A stretch of 61,002 bases of DNA from JBEHWX01 sp048498995 (GCA_048498995.1 JBEHWX010000026.1:1-61002); one strand, 5' to 3'; positions 40,367 through 47,883 are shown, numbered from the stretch's first letter. The notes: generated by a model not told the origin, from the letters alone. Numbers and translations: made by a program.

Positions 40367-41133
40367 TACAGTCGCACCTCCCCCGGCCCCGCGCCGTTGC
40401 CGAAGTTGATCACTCCGCAGAACTCGCGCAGGCGCCGCGTCAGCGCCGGCCCCGTTCCCTCCGACATTTTCCTCATCAATACTGCTCCAGTGTAGTTCGT
40501 GGTTATGATGATCGGCCGAAGGAAGGCCGCGCGCCGCTCGACGAGCCCAAATAACTCGGCTTCCACTCGTTCGGTCATCTTGACCTTCGCGAGATCGTCC
40601 AGAAAGACCACGTCGGCCGCACATAGTCCGGAGATCCATCGCGCCCCCGTTCCCACTCCGAAATGGTGGGCACACTCGTATCCGAACTGTGTGGCGTCAA
40701 AGGCGCGGATGGTTCTGTCCTCGTGCAGGAGCCGGTGTAGTAGGCGGTACGCGCATCGCGTCTTGCCCAATCCAGATTCCCCGATGAGGAGAAGCCCTTT
40801 CGGCCCGTACTCCCACGCCATCACCTGTTCGAACTTGTCCGTGGGGAGCCTGTCCTCCTGGGTGTCGCGGTACAACGGCGGGCAGATCCTTTCCCATGCT
40901 GCGTCGATCCGCGCGTCGCGGGCTTTCCTCGCCGCTTCTCTTTTCTCCTGCTCCTTCTTCTCGATACAGGCGGCGCACTTTTGCGGCGGCGTGACGAACA
41001 CGTTGAAGGCTCGGAATCGGATCGTTCTCACCGTTGCTCCACATCCGGCCGCGCAGGTGGCCTCGATCGTTTGCGGCTCGTTAGAATCCACCGGCGTAAT
41101 CGATTGGTTTTCGCTCTCGTTCTGCTGCTCCAT
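40366..41133 (-). CDS. DnaC-like helicase loader ATPase
   Basis: A 255-residue AAA+ protein. The N-terminal part has zinc-like Cys residues (CAAGC; CAAC). Walker A is LLLIGESGLGKTRCA, Walker B is ADVVFLDDLAKVKM, and sensor 1 is PIIITTNYTG. This is the DnaC/IstB type that loads the replicative helicase. It follows the O-like initiator, overlapping it by 53 bp. The ATG at 41133 was chosen for a complete N-terminal domain. No phage-coded helicase was found, so it probably loads the host DnaB. Confidence 0.88.
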   Translation of the reverse strand: MEQQNESENQSITPVDSNEPQTIEATCAAGCGATVRTIRFRAFNVFVTPPQKCAACIEKKEQEKREAARKARDARIDAAWERICPPLYRDTQEDRLPTDKFEQVMAWEYGPKGLLLIGESGLGKTRCAYRLLHRLLHEDRTIRAFDATQFGYECAHHFGVGTGARWISGLCAADVVFLDDLAKVKMTERVEAELFGLVERRAAFLRPIIITTNYTGAVLMRKMSEGTGPALTRRLREFCGVINFGNGAGPGEVRL

Positions 41134-41935
41134 TCGTTCCAGATTTGACCGTGAAGAATCCTGTCCAATCGTTCTCAATGCTCTGGTCAATCATCTCGAC
41201 CGGGTTGGGCGCCGTCTTCAGCTTGCTCAGCAGACGGACCGCCGCTTCGCGCGTCACGGGAATCAGCTTCCCCCGCTTCCTGTGCACGTTCTGGCGCCAC
41301 CGGACGAACTCCAGCCATGCCGCGAGGTACTTCGGAGTGTTCCGGATTCGAGCGGGGATCTCCTCGAGATGGAGATGGCCGAGTTCGGGCGCCCCCTCCT
41401 TCACTTCCTCCTTCGGCTTCTTCTGCTTCGGCTTCGCGCGCTTCCCTCCACCCTTCGAAGAAGGTTCTTCCTTCTCTTCTCCCTCTCCCTCTTTCACATA
41501 CGACTCCCCTTTCACTCCCCCCTCACTCCCTCTTTGCTCCCCGCTTACTCCCTCATCTATGGAATTCGCGCCATTTTCGCGGTGTTTTACTCCCCTCCTG
41601 CTCCCCTCTTGCTCCCTGCCCACTCCCTCGTTACTCCCCTCCTCCAGCTCTCGCCGCGCTACAGCTTCCCGGTAGATTCCGAGCTCGACATACAGCCGGT
41701 AAGCCCGTTTCTGGCTCCACCGCCACCGCTTCGCCATGTACGTGTACGTCTTCAGATCCCCCCGGTTGATCCAGTAATGCACGTCGGCGATCGCGATGTC
41801 CTTTGTGACCTCTGCGCCCGGATCATCGATGAAGTGCTGAACGAGATCCCGAAGGACTCCACACTTCACCGCGATCCAGGGCTCGCCGGAATTCCGAAAG
41901 GCCGCGAGTATCTGCTTCGAAGGCTGTTCTCTCAT
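41081..41935 (-). CDS. O-like replication initiator containing origin iterons
   Basis: A 284-residue protein. Residues about 20-85 (DVHYWINRGDLKTYTYMAKR, WSQKRAYRLYVELGIYREAV) form a winged-helix DNA-binding domain as in phage replication proteins. Residues about 95-165 are a charged G/E/S/K-rich linker. Residues 180-284 form a C-terminal helical domain (YLAAWLEFVRWRQNVHRKRG) like DnaT/DnaD-type loaders. The DNA coding for the linker contains ten 11-bp repeats (41503-41643). This is the layout of the lambda O gene, where the origin lies in the initiator gene. Confidence 0.8.
   Translation of the reverse strand: MREQPSKQILAAFRNSGEPWIAVKCGVLRDLVQHFIDDPGAEVTKDIAIADVHYWINRGDLKTYTYMAKRWRWSQKRAYRLYVELGIYREAVARRELEEGSNEGVGREQEGSRRGVKHRENGANSIDEGVSGEQRGSEGGVKGESYVKEGEGEEKEEPSSKGGGKRAKPKQKKPKEEVKEGAPELGHLHLEEIPARIRNTPKYLAAWLEFVRWRQNVHRKRGKLIPVTREAAVRLLSKLKTAPNPVEMIDQSIENDWTGFFTVKSGTNGAAERERKPIDYAGGF
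41503..41643. repeat. Putative replication origin: ten 11-bp iterons
   Basis: Units begin at 41503, 41514, 41525, 41536 and 41547, and at 41589, 41600, 41611, 41622 and 41633, each RCTCCC followed by five mostly pyrimidine bases on the plus strand, with perfect 11-bp spacing inside each cluster. The last unit repeats the sixth exactly. The clusters flank an AT-richer segment (about 41558-41588). Eleven is not a multiple of three, so the spacing cannot reflect protein repeats. Confidence 0.75.
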
Positions 41936-41984
41936 ACAAGGGGGAGCTGGCGCTACATCCGCCGCTATGGGCGACGGGATGAAT

Positions 41985-42293
41985 CTACAATCCGATATTG
42001 CGCAGATACTCTTTGACTTCCCCATCGTAGGGGTTCTCTGTTGCGAAAAGGACCTGGTCCTTGCTGCCCGGGTCGTGCCGGTGGCGGAGTGTGTCCCGTA
42101 GTTCATCACATGCGGCCCGCGTGATCCGTCGATGCTTCCCGGTCACTCCGATCGGATACCACTGCACCAGCCCGGCGTCGATGTGTTCGAGCAACGTGGT
42201 ACGTGAGCATCCCAGATAGGCCGCTGCTTCGCGAATCGACATCCCGGCATCTCGATGCGCCTGGATCGTCTTGACCTTCGCAGTCCCTGTCAT
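41985..42293 (-). CDS. MerR/excisionase-type helix-turn-helix protein
   Basis: A 102-residue protein with an HTH_17-like domain: MSIREAAAYLGCSRTTLLEH then IDAGLVQWYPIGVTGKHRRI, the wing R-R. This family includes excisionases and transposon regulators. It lies in the early operon, far from the integrase. It may be an excisionase or a transcription regulator. Confidence 0.75.
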   Translation of the reverse strand: MTGTAKVKTIQAHRDAGMSIREAAAYLGCSRTTLLEHIDAGLVQWYPIGVTGKHRRITRAACDELRDTLRHRHDPGSKDQVLFATENPYDGEVKEYLRNIGL

Positions 42294-42302
42294 CGTCTTC
42301 CG

Positions 42303-42815
42303 CTACTGAATCTGTACGTGCTTCCCCTTCTCGATCTCCACACCCTCTGGCAGCGGCTCGCCGGCCTTGTAGGCTTCGACAAGCGCCCTCCGGTCAATCT
42401 CCCGGTCGGTCGGCAACGGCTTGAGGAACCGCTCCGGCAGCGAGCCCACCGGCGGGAGCTTCGTCACCGACGGTGTGCTGCTCGTCTGCAATCGGACCTT
42501 GAATCCGGGGCCTTCGACTCTCGGACGGCCGGCACGCTCCAGGCAGTGGTGCAGGTAGCCTTTCAGCTTCTTCGCGGCATTCTGCCGGGATTGTCTCAAC
42601 CGCGCGAGACGCTCCTCCTCAGCCTCGGCAGCGAGGCCAAGCCCGATGAAGTTTCTGTAGAGCTGAACGATCGATTCCACCTTCGCCTCGAACGTCATAT
42701 CGAGCGCATCGAGGCGCGCCGCGACGTCGTCGGTGATCTCCCCTTCTGATTCAACGAGCGCATCCTCGATCGCGGCGATTTCCGCCGACAGGTCGTACAG
42801 CGTGGTCTTTGCCAT
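42303..42815 (-). CDS. Gp157-like phage protein
   Basis: A 170-residue protein resembling the Siphovirus Gp157 family: N-terminal coiled helix (TLYDLSAEIAAIEDALVESE), then ITDDVAARLDALDMTFEAKV and a helix with RLARLRQSRQNAAKKLKGYL, and a C-terminal DREIDRRALVEAYKAGEPLP segment. It is 14 bp after the annealase gene and is probably part of the recombination module. The detailed role is not known. Confidence 0.85.
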   Translation of the reverse strand: MAKTTLYDLSAEIAAIEDALVESEGEITDDVAARLDALDMTFEAKVESIVQLYRNFIGLGLAAEAEEERLARLRQSRQNAAKKLKGYLHHCLERAGRPRVEGPGFKVRLQTSSTPSVTKLPPVGSLPERFLKPLPTDREIDRRALVEAYKAGEPLPEGVEIEKGKHVQIQ

Positions 42816-42829
42816 TGTTCGTCTCTCCG

Positions 42830-43804
42830 TTACTTGGTCGTGGTGTCGATTGCCTGTCCGGCCAGTTCACCGGCCGGGATTGGATCGGTCGAAAGCTCGT
42901 CCCTGAACGCCTCGGCGCGGATCTCGTCCCTCGTCTCTTCGTTGTTCAGGTCCGCGAGGATCGACGACAGATCCATCTTCATAACCTCCTTCGTCGAAGC
43001 CGCGTGATACCGCTTGCGGAGGAGGTACAGGACGTGATCGTCTTTCCACCCTTTGGCTCGGGCCGTGTTGATGATCCTCTCGCGATCGTCCTTCGGAATC
43101 GGCTGCTTCCCCGGCGGCTCACCGTTCCGACGGCCCGAACTCCGACCGTCCCGTCGCTGGCCGTCTCCCTGTACTCCCGCGCGCGCGCGCGCCGTGCCTG
43201 CCTTTTGGTCGTTGTTCGCCGCGCCTTTCGCGTTCGTCGTGGATTCACGGCCACCGGTGTCGTTCCCCTCCGCGTCAGCCTGTTGCATCTCCTCGTCCGT
43301 GTAGAGCCCGGACAACTCCGCCGGAAACGCCTTCCGAAGCGCGAGAGCTTCGGCCGTCTTTCCGAGCATCAGGTACGGCATTCTGTCCCACATGTAGCCC
43401 TGACTCTTGCCGGGGAAATACTCATCCCATCGGACCGTGGCGGTAAAGGCACACCGAATGCCCCCGACGAGCTTGTAAACGGTCACCGTCGCGGTAACGG
43501 GATTGCCCCGGTGCATCTGGATGTGTTGGTACTCGTCGAGCCCATTGTCGAAGCGATAGTCATCGCTCCCGGCATACTTCCCCGTCCTGTCGGCGATCAA
43601 ACGGTATCCGTCGATCCCGGTCTGCACAGCTACCTTGTTCCCGCGCTTCACGCAGTGGATTTGGCGTGCGAATGGATCGAGCCCGGTTCGCTCCACCATG
43701 TGCAGAAACAGCTTCAGCTCGTCGTCAGAGAGGCCAATCGCGACAGTGCGCTTCAGCAGTTCAATCTTATCCGGCGGGAGTGCCGTGTAGATGCTCTCGC
43801 TCAT
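42830..43804 (-). CDS. RecT/Bet-type single-strand annealing protein
   Basis: A 324-residue protein. The N-terminal 180 residues match the RecT/Bet group: DDELKLFLHMVERTGLDPFA, RQIHCVKRGNKVAVQTGIDG, YRLIADRTGKYAG and MPYLMLGKTAEALALRKAFP. A charged linker (about 200-255) leads to a C-terminal helical domain. It anneals complementary strands. No dedicated exonuclease partner was found; VRR-NUC or host enzymes might serve. Start ATG at 43804 overlaps the stop of the previous gene. Confidence 0.9.
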   Translation of the reverse strand: MSESIYTALPPDKIELLKRTVAIGLSDDELKLFLHMVERTGLDPFARQIHCVKRGNKVAVQTGIDGYRLIADRTGKYAGSDDYRFDNGLDEYQHIQMHRGNPVTATVTVYKLVGGIRCAFTATVRWDEYFPGKSQGYMWDRMPYLMLGKTAEALALRKAFPAELSGLYTDEEMQQADAEGNDTGGRESTTNAKGAANNDQKAGTARARAGVQGDGQRRDGRSSGRRNGEPPGKQPIPKDDRERIINTARAKGWKDDHVLYLLRKRYHAASTKEVMKMDLSSILADLNNEETRDEIRAEAFRDELSTDPIPAGELAGQAIDTTTK

Positions 43805-44031
43805 GACGCACCTCCCGCGATTGCGAGGAAGGACCGAATCATTGTCCAGCCTCCCACATGATACTCGCTCCACGTTGTGCGCTCTTCGCGGTCCTGTTCC
43901 TCCGCTTCGGTCGCCTCCACCGCGAAGGACCAGAACGAAACGAACTCATCCTCCGCCGCTTCTTGGTCGGCGAAAAGGGAAACGAACCGCGGGTGTTTGT
44001 CGGGATCGATGAACGTCCAGGTTGGTATCAC
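43801..44031 (-). CDS. Small acidic early protein
   Basis: A 76-residue acidic, tryptophan-rich protein starting MIPTWTFIDPDKHPRFVSLF at a GTG. It is coupled to the Bet gene by overlap (stop at 43801) and overlaps the end of 44028-44258. No family is recognised. Confidence 0.6.
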   Translation of the reverse strand: MIPTWTFIDPDKHPRFVSLFADQEAAEDEFVSFWSFAVEATEAEEQDREERTTWSEYHVGGWTMIRSFLAIAGGAS

Positions 44032-44258
44032 AACGCACCTCCCGCCGAAAGGATGGCCGCGACGATCGTCGCGGCCAGGACGGAAAGGAGAAGCCCGTTA
44101 CGGATTCCCGTATGGAGCCGGGCGCAGGCAATTCCCATCGACCTGATCATCTCGCACTCGGCGTGGTGCTGTTCTGCTTCCTCTCGGTCCATCCACCGGC
44201 CGAGATCCTCGACGTAGATAAACCGCTCGCGGAAGTCTGCGAGTTGGTTGCTATTCAT
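44028..44258 (-). CDS. Small early protein with C-terminal membrane segment
   Basis: A 76-residue protein starting MNSNQLADFRERFIYVEDLG (ATG at 44258), with an amphipathic middle and a C-terminal hydrophobic segment (LLLSVLAATIVAAILSAGGA). It may be a tail-anchored membrane protein. No family is recognised. A longer reading to 44357 lacks a better start. Confidence 0.6.
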   Translation of the reverse strand: MNSNQLADFRERFIYVEDLGRWMDREEAEQHHAECEMIRSMGIACARLHTGIRNGLLLSVLAATIVAAILSAGGAL

Positions 44259-44344
44259 CGTGATAGTAGATTGGAGGTTCAGGTATTTGCTTCTCGGAGC
44301 CTCGACCAGTTGCCGCTGGCGGGGCTCTTCTGTTTTCCGACGGA

Positions 44345-44620
44345 TCACCACCAGCATAGGAGTACGCCCTCCTTCGTCTCGAACCGCGCGCCTTGTGGCG
44401 CCCGCTCACGCGGGTTCCGTGCCCGCGCCTTCACCTTCGCCGTCACGAACTCGTCAAGGGACGGGATTACCCTTCCGGTCTTCGCTTCGACCACCTTTCG
44501 GATACCGATAGCCAGGATCTCGCCACTGTCGGTATCTCGGTGGAAGTCGACATAGATCCGCAGCTCGGCGCCTCTTTCCTCCCCGTTGGAGCCCGTAGGC
44601 TCCGCGATCAACTCGATCAT
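44345..44620 (-). CDS. Small hypothetical early protein
   Basis: A 91-residue alpha/beta protein starting MIELIAEPTGSNGEERGAEL (ATG at 44620), with beta-like ELRIYVDFHRDTDSGEILAI and a basic C-terminal segment. The ATGA overlap links it to the first early gene 44617-44910. No family is recognised. Confidence 0.6.
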   Translation of the reverse strand: MIELIAEPTGSNGEERGAELRIYVDFHRDTDSGEILAIGIRKVVEAKTGRVIPSLDEFVTAKVKARARNPRERAPQGARFETKEGVLLCWW

Positions 44621-44910
44621 CTCGCGGTCCTCGTTTGATGGTTGGTGGGGTTCTCCAGCGCTCGAAGCAACTCCTTCTCCGCCCGCTCCCTCTCTCGCTT
44701 CACGCGCTTCACGTAGGCAGCGGCGCGCTTCATCATCTCCGGGTCTCGCTGCTGATGGATCTTGTTCCACACTAGGTTTGGCGTCATCCGGTGGTCGCCC
44801 CCTTCAGCGTTGATCTCCTTGGCGAGCGCCGCGCACGTACCCCGAGGAAGGTCGAGTCGGTCACTGCTTGGCGATTGTGTTGTTTTCATAGACAATTGTC
44901 GAACGTTCAC
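44617..44910 (-). CDS. First early gene, small basic protein
   Basis: A 97-residue protein if read from the GTG at 44910 (90 from an ATG at 44889). The sequence is largely a basic helix (YVKRVKRERERAEKELLRAL). It lies directly downstream of the early promoter (44956-44987). Operator 1 (44889-44902) lies in its first codons, so the repressor could also block elongation. It may be a regulatory protein; no family is recognised. Confidence 0.6.
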   Translation of the reverse strand: MNVRQLSMKTTQSPSSDRLDLPRGTCAALAKEINAEGGDHRMTPNLVWNKIHQQRDPEMMKRAAAYVKRVKRERERAEKELLRALENPTNHQTRTAR

Positions 44911-45030
44911 CTTATATTCATTCCGCGTTCAGCGGGATTTCATTTAGACAATGGTCTAACTTACGATAGACAACTGTCTAAAGTCAACAGAAATTCAGCC
45001 AACCGTATAACTTTCTTCGACATTTGTCTA
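44889..45030. promoter_or_regulatory. Immunity region with four repressor operators
   Basis: Four 14-bp palindromes of type TAGACAAnTGTCTA lie in the divergent region: 44889-44902 (TAGACAATTGTCGA), 44945-44958 (TAGACAATGGTCTA), 44967-44980 (TAGACAACTGTCTA) and 45017-45030 (TCGACATTTGTCTA). The third is in the spacer of the early promoter, the second overlaps its -7 element, and the fourth is just before the repressor gene. The arrangement is that of phage OR/OL-type control. Confidence 0.8.
44956..44987 (-). promoter_or_regulatory. Early lytic promoter
   Basis: On the minus strand TTGACT begins at 44987; after the TTG a 21-bp spacer follows, then TAAGTTAG (44963-44956), 7 of 8 to TAnnTTTG. 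Operators 2 and 3 cover it. It drives the early operon. Confidence 0.65.
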
Positions 45031-45043
45031 AAGAGGTTCGGTG

Positions 45044-45502
45044 ATGTATCCCACCACATTGGGAGAGGATCGCGAAGAATCTGGTGAGGAGTCTCGGGAG
45101 CAACCCGACACGGCAGTCCGCATTCAGCTTATCATCGACACGTTCTATGGTGGTGTTGCGGCGGCGTTTGCGCGAGAGATTGGCGTCTCCAGCCCAGCTC
45201 TACATAAGTATCTCAAGGGAGAACGGGACCCTGGGTCACGGTGGCTTCGGCGTGTTGCAAGGCTCGGCTATAACGTTCATTGGTTGGTCGCAGACGAGGG
45301 GTCAATGTTCGCTCCCAACGATGCGGGGCGAGGATTGTACTTCCGATACTTGCGTGAGCACCCTACCACGCCGGCACTGGAGGCCCCTTCGAATGTATCC
45401 GTATTGCAGAAGCCGAGCAGCGGCGAGGGCCAACGCACGTACACTCTGCAAGAAGTCGCTAATCTTCTCTCACAGATGGCCAAGGACCAATCCCATGAGT
45501 AA
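45044..45502 (+). CDS. Repressor, HTH part
   Basis: A 152-residue protein; residues about 35-85 form a helix-turn-helix (GGVAAAFAREIGVSSPALHK, YLKGERDPGSRWLRRVARLG) of the XRE type. The C-terminal 60 residues (GEGQRTYTLQEVANLLSQMA) end in a probable helix for oligomerisation. The ATG at 45044 follows aagagg; a GTG at 45041 is also possible. It is divergent from the early operon and next to four operators. It has no S24 domain of its own; that is coded by the overlapping next gene. Confidence 0.8.
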   Translation: MYPTTLGEDREESGEESREQPDTAVRIQLIIDTFYGGVAAAFAREIGVSSPALHKYLKGERDPGSRWLRRVARLGYNVHWLVADEGSMFAPNDAGRGLYFRYLREHPTTPALEAPSNVSVLQKPSSGEGQRTYTLQEVANLLSQMAKDQSHE

Positions 45503-45917
45503 TTGCCTCGAAGTTCACGATGTCTTCGCCCTTTGGGGTGTCATGATCCTCGGCTCATCCCTTTCCGCACCGCCCGAATCAATGAGAACATATCCAACAA
45601 CAGGAAAGCCATTACTGGAAGTGCTTTCCTCGGGGCGCCCAGGCGCGTACTTCGTCGAGGCTCACGGCCAGAGCATGAACATGGCCGGCATATCGGATGG
45701 AGATGTTGTTACGGTGGATCCCTACACCGACCCAGTCCCCGGTGACATCGTCGTTGCCAGAATCAACCGCGATATCGCATTGCTCCGATTCGACCCCCCG
45801 TTTCTTCGATCCGAGTCGGATCTCTGCGCTTACGAGTACGTCATTGACGTGGACGACGTTGAAGTCCTCTGTGTCGCAGTGGCGAAGATCACCGTAACAC
45901 AACTTCGTACAACCTGA
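45495..45917 (+). CDS. Separate S24/LexA-like protein without catalytic lysine
   Basis: A 140-residue S24-type domain coded separately from the HTH and overlapping it by eight bases (ATGAGTAA). Ser60 (AHGQSMNMAGISDGDVVTVD) is at the catalytic Ser position, and GDIVVARINRDIALLRFD contains the segment that normally ends in V-K-R-L. The usual Lys is replaced by Leu97, so self-cleavage should fail. No Ala/Cys-Gly cleavage site is evident either. It may be an oligomerisation partner of the repressor. Confidence 0.75.
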   Translation: MSNCLEVHDVFALWGVMILGSSLSAPPESMRTYPTTGKPLLEVLSSGRPGAYFVEAHGQSMNMAGISDGDVVTVDPYTDPVPGDIVVARINRDIALLRFDPPFLRSESDLCAYEYVIDVDDVEVLCVAVAKITVTQLRTT

Positions 45918-45945
45918 TACACTATACACTTGTATGGAAAGAGCC

Positions 45946-46377
45946 ATGTCGATAGTGGCTATTGTGGCAGCCACCCTCACCGGATGCGCGCAGCGTCCGA
46001 TACAGATCAATGCCCCATGTCAAACGAAGCCCACGAAAGAGATCATCTCGCACCTCTCCGCGCTTGTCGCTGCGGAGGGGATGCAAATCACGGTGGTGAA
46101 CGACGGCGCCGGCATCCTCCAGGCCACAACAGCGGAGGAGCGCGACGTTTGGACAGGGACGCACACTACGAAGGCTTGGTCCTTTGTAGTGAAGGACGGT
46201 ACGGTCCAAGCCTATGCGAAGACCATCAATCAATCCCGCAACACTTTCGGCGCGGTTCTCGCCACGAGCGAGACCTATTACTCCGACAAGGTGCACGAAG
46301 ACTGGAAGTGGTATTGGAACGTTCGCCGCGGACTTGAAGAACTCTGTGGCGCGGGAGTCACCTTCATCCAACAGTAG
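45946..46377 (+). CDS. Prophage lipoprotein, possible exclusion factor
   Basis: A 143-residue protein starting MSIVAIVAATLTGCAQRPIQ (ATG at 45946, preceded by ggaaagag). Lipobox LTGC places the lipidated Cys at residue 14. The mature part contains KEIISHLSALVAAEGMQITV and TKAWSFVVKDGTVQAY, possibly a small beta-barrel. It lies between the repressor genes and the integrase, so it is expressed in the lysogen. Lipoproteins from this place often act in superinfection exclusion; that is inferred. Confidence 0.75.
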   Translation: MSIVAIVAATLTGCAQRPIQINAPCQTKPTKEIISHLSALVAAEGMQITVVNDGAGILQATTAEERDVWTGTHTTKAWSFVVKDGTVQAYAKTINQSRNTFGAVLATSETYYSDKVHEDWKWYWNVRRGLEELCGAGVTFIQQ

Positions 46378-46381
46378 AACC

Positions 46382-47770
46382 ATGGCACGGAAACGAAGAA
46401 CCTTCGATAAAGAGGCATGCCCGGATGTGTGGGAGCTCACCGAGCATCCGAGCGGATACATCCAGAACCGGAACGGTATCGCTACGGTCCGCTACGGGAA
46501 CTCGTTCCGCCGCAGTTTGAAAATGGAGTTCGTTCCGAAGAACCGGAAGCGAGCCGTCGCGCTTGGCAATCATCTCGTGACGGAGTACAAACGAAAGAGG
46601 GCCGGCCTACCGTCGGCCCTCTCCACATCTGGATCGGCCGTAGCACCGAGACCGAAGGCAACCGTGCGCTCCGCGTGGGCGCAATTCAAGGAGGCGAAGC
46701 TTGAGGGGCGTGGTCGTGGTACGCTACTACGCTATCGTCAATCGTTCATAGCGTTCTATCCGGAAAGGACAGATCTGCCGATGGACTATGATCAACTCCA
46801 CTCATATTTCGCCTCCCGTCTGAAGGTTCTGCGGTCGAAGTACGCGAACAACAACTTGGCGAAGCTCGCCGGCTGCCAGGTCCAGTTCATGAACTACTGC
46901 CGCGACCGCAAGCTCATTGATGGGAATCCGTTCTCGATCATCAACCTTCCGAAGACGAAGAAGAAAGACCGGGTGATTACGTACACGGTCGAGCAGACGC
47001 GGCGCGTGGTAAAGTGGTATCGGGAGAACGCCGCGAACGAGGAGCGGTTGATCGATCCGCGAAACCGTACATCGGATCAGCATGCGAATCTGATTCTATT
47101 CCTGTACGCGTCGGCATGTCGCATACAGGAAACCATTTCCTTGAAGGATGAGAGGTATGTGGCGGACAGAACAACAGAGAACTACTTCACGGCCGACCGT
47201 GTCATACTGAACCAAACCAAGAACGGTGAGCAGCGGACGCTGCCGATCGACTTGCTTCCCGGTCTTCGTGAAGCGATCGAGCTTCAGCGCCCGTACATCG
47301 AACAGAATGGCGGTTACCTGTTCCCTTGGAGGGACACTCACGCCCCCGTGCGCGCCTTCAAGAAATGTGTCGCGGCGCTCTCGGCTGATCCCAACGACCC
47401 GATTACGATTGAGATGGGTCCGCGCCCACTCCACGCCTTCAGAGCCACGGCAGAAGGAGTCTGGAAACGGCTCAACTGGTCGAAGGACGTTATCACATGG
47501 CTGGCCGGCCATAGTGAAGAGACGTACGAACGGGATTACGAATCGGAGTTCACATTCGAGGAGATCGTGGAACGGATTCCCGGGTTCCAATCCCCCCCCA
47601 AGTCTACGCCAAGCAACGTTATCCCATACCACACCCCCTTCAGTAGTGGCCATAATTTGGCCACAATTTCCTGGACTGATATGGACAGATATGGACAGTT
47701 AGCGCCGACCGCAGACGACCCGCAAACCCTCGCAAAACCTCAAAAAACACGAAAGAGCGCCACAAAGTGA
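46382..47770 (+). CDS. int: Tyrosine integrase
   Basis: A 462-residue tyrosine recombinase. The N-terminal 90 residues form an arm-binding domain, then a core-binding domain (about 95-190). The catalytic residues are Arg in SACRIQETIS, Lys in NQTKNGEQRT, His-x-x-Arg in HAFRATAE, His in GHSEETYERDY and the nucleophile Tyr in ERDYESE. It acts on attP/attB at the tRNA-Glu 3' end and ends seven bases before attR. The C-terminal 60 residues after the Tyr are unusually long and overlap the arm-type sites at 47647-47668. Confidence 0.95.
   Translation: MARKRRTFDKEACPDVWELTEHPSGYIQNRNGIATVRYGNSFRRSLKMEFVPKNRKRAVALGNHLVTEYKRKRAGLPSALSTSGSAVAPRPKATVRSAWAQFKEAKLEGRGRGTLLRYRQSFIAFYPERTDLPMDYDQLHSYFASRLKVLRSKYANNNLAKLAGCQVQFMNYCRDRKLIDGNPFSIINLPKTKKKDRVITYTVEQTRRVVKWYRENAANEERLIDPRNRTSDQHANLILFLYASACRIQETISLKDERYVADRTTENYFTADRVILNQTKNGEQRTLPIDLLPGLREAIELQRPYIEQNGGYLFPWRDTHAPVRAFKKCVAALSADPNDPITIEMGPRPLHAFRATAEGVWKRLNWSKDVITWLAGHSEETYERDYESEFTFEEIVERIPGFQSPPKSTPSNVIPYHTPFSSGHNLATISWTDMDRYGQLAPTADDPQTLAKPQKTRKSATK
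47647..47668 (+). repeat. Tandem arm-type site candidate, right arm
   Basis: tggccataatt (47647-47657) and tggccacaatt (47658-47668), equal to the left pair at 109-130 with one or two changes. They lie inside the 3' end of int. Right after, the 10-bp unit atatggacag occurs twice (47670-47689) and may be a second class of binding site. Confidence 0.6.
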
Positions 47771-47776
47771 CGCTCT

Positions 47777-47796
47777 TTCTGGTACTCCCAACGGGA
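47777..47796. other. attR core, 3' end of tRNA-Glu
   Basis: Identical to 42-61. It forms the CCA tail, the acceptor strand and the start of the T arm of the tRNA-Glu gene on the minus strand, so the prophage preserves a functional tRNA. Confidence 0.92.
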
Positions 47797-47854
47797 TTCG
47801 AACCCGTGCTACCACCTTGAAAGAGTGGCGACCTAACCACTAGTCGATGGGAGC
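47780..47854 (-). tRNA. tRNA-Glu(TTC), prophage integration site
   Basis: A 75-nt canonical cloverleaf on the minus strand: acceptor GCTCCCA/TGGGAGT, D arm with TAGTGGTTAGG, anticodon loop CTTTCAA with anticodon TTC, T arm CGGGT-TCGAATC-CCGTT (a final G-T pair) and encoded CCA. The anticodon reads GAA/GAG. Its promoter is at 47884-47915. Confidence 0.97.
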
Positions 47855-47883
47855 ATCCTCCTCCATCCCGGCTGGAGGAATCA

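Larger units (their letters stand above)
42..47796. mobile_element. Complete temperate siphovirus prophage in tRNA-Glu
   Basis: The element is bounded by a 20-bp direct repeat (42-61 and 47777-47796) that at the right end is the 3' end of a tRNA-Glu gene, with a tyrosine integrase directly beside it. Inside are a repressor locus, early replication genes, lysis genes, terminase, portal, HK97-type capsid genes, tail genes with a tape measure and a fibre. Tape measure, tail-tube and tail-chaperone genes without sheath or baseplate genes point to a long non-contractile tail. All expected modules are present and open, so the prophage may be inducible; that is inference. Confidence 0.93.

Noticed and set aside
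45084..45917. S24 frame extended upstream to 45084
   Set aside because: The upstream part lies inside the HTH gene in another frame; the start at 45495 overlaps the HTH stop in the usual coupled manner.
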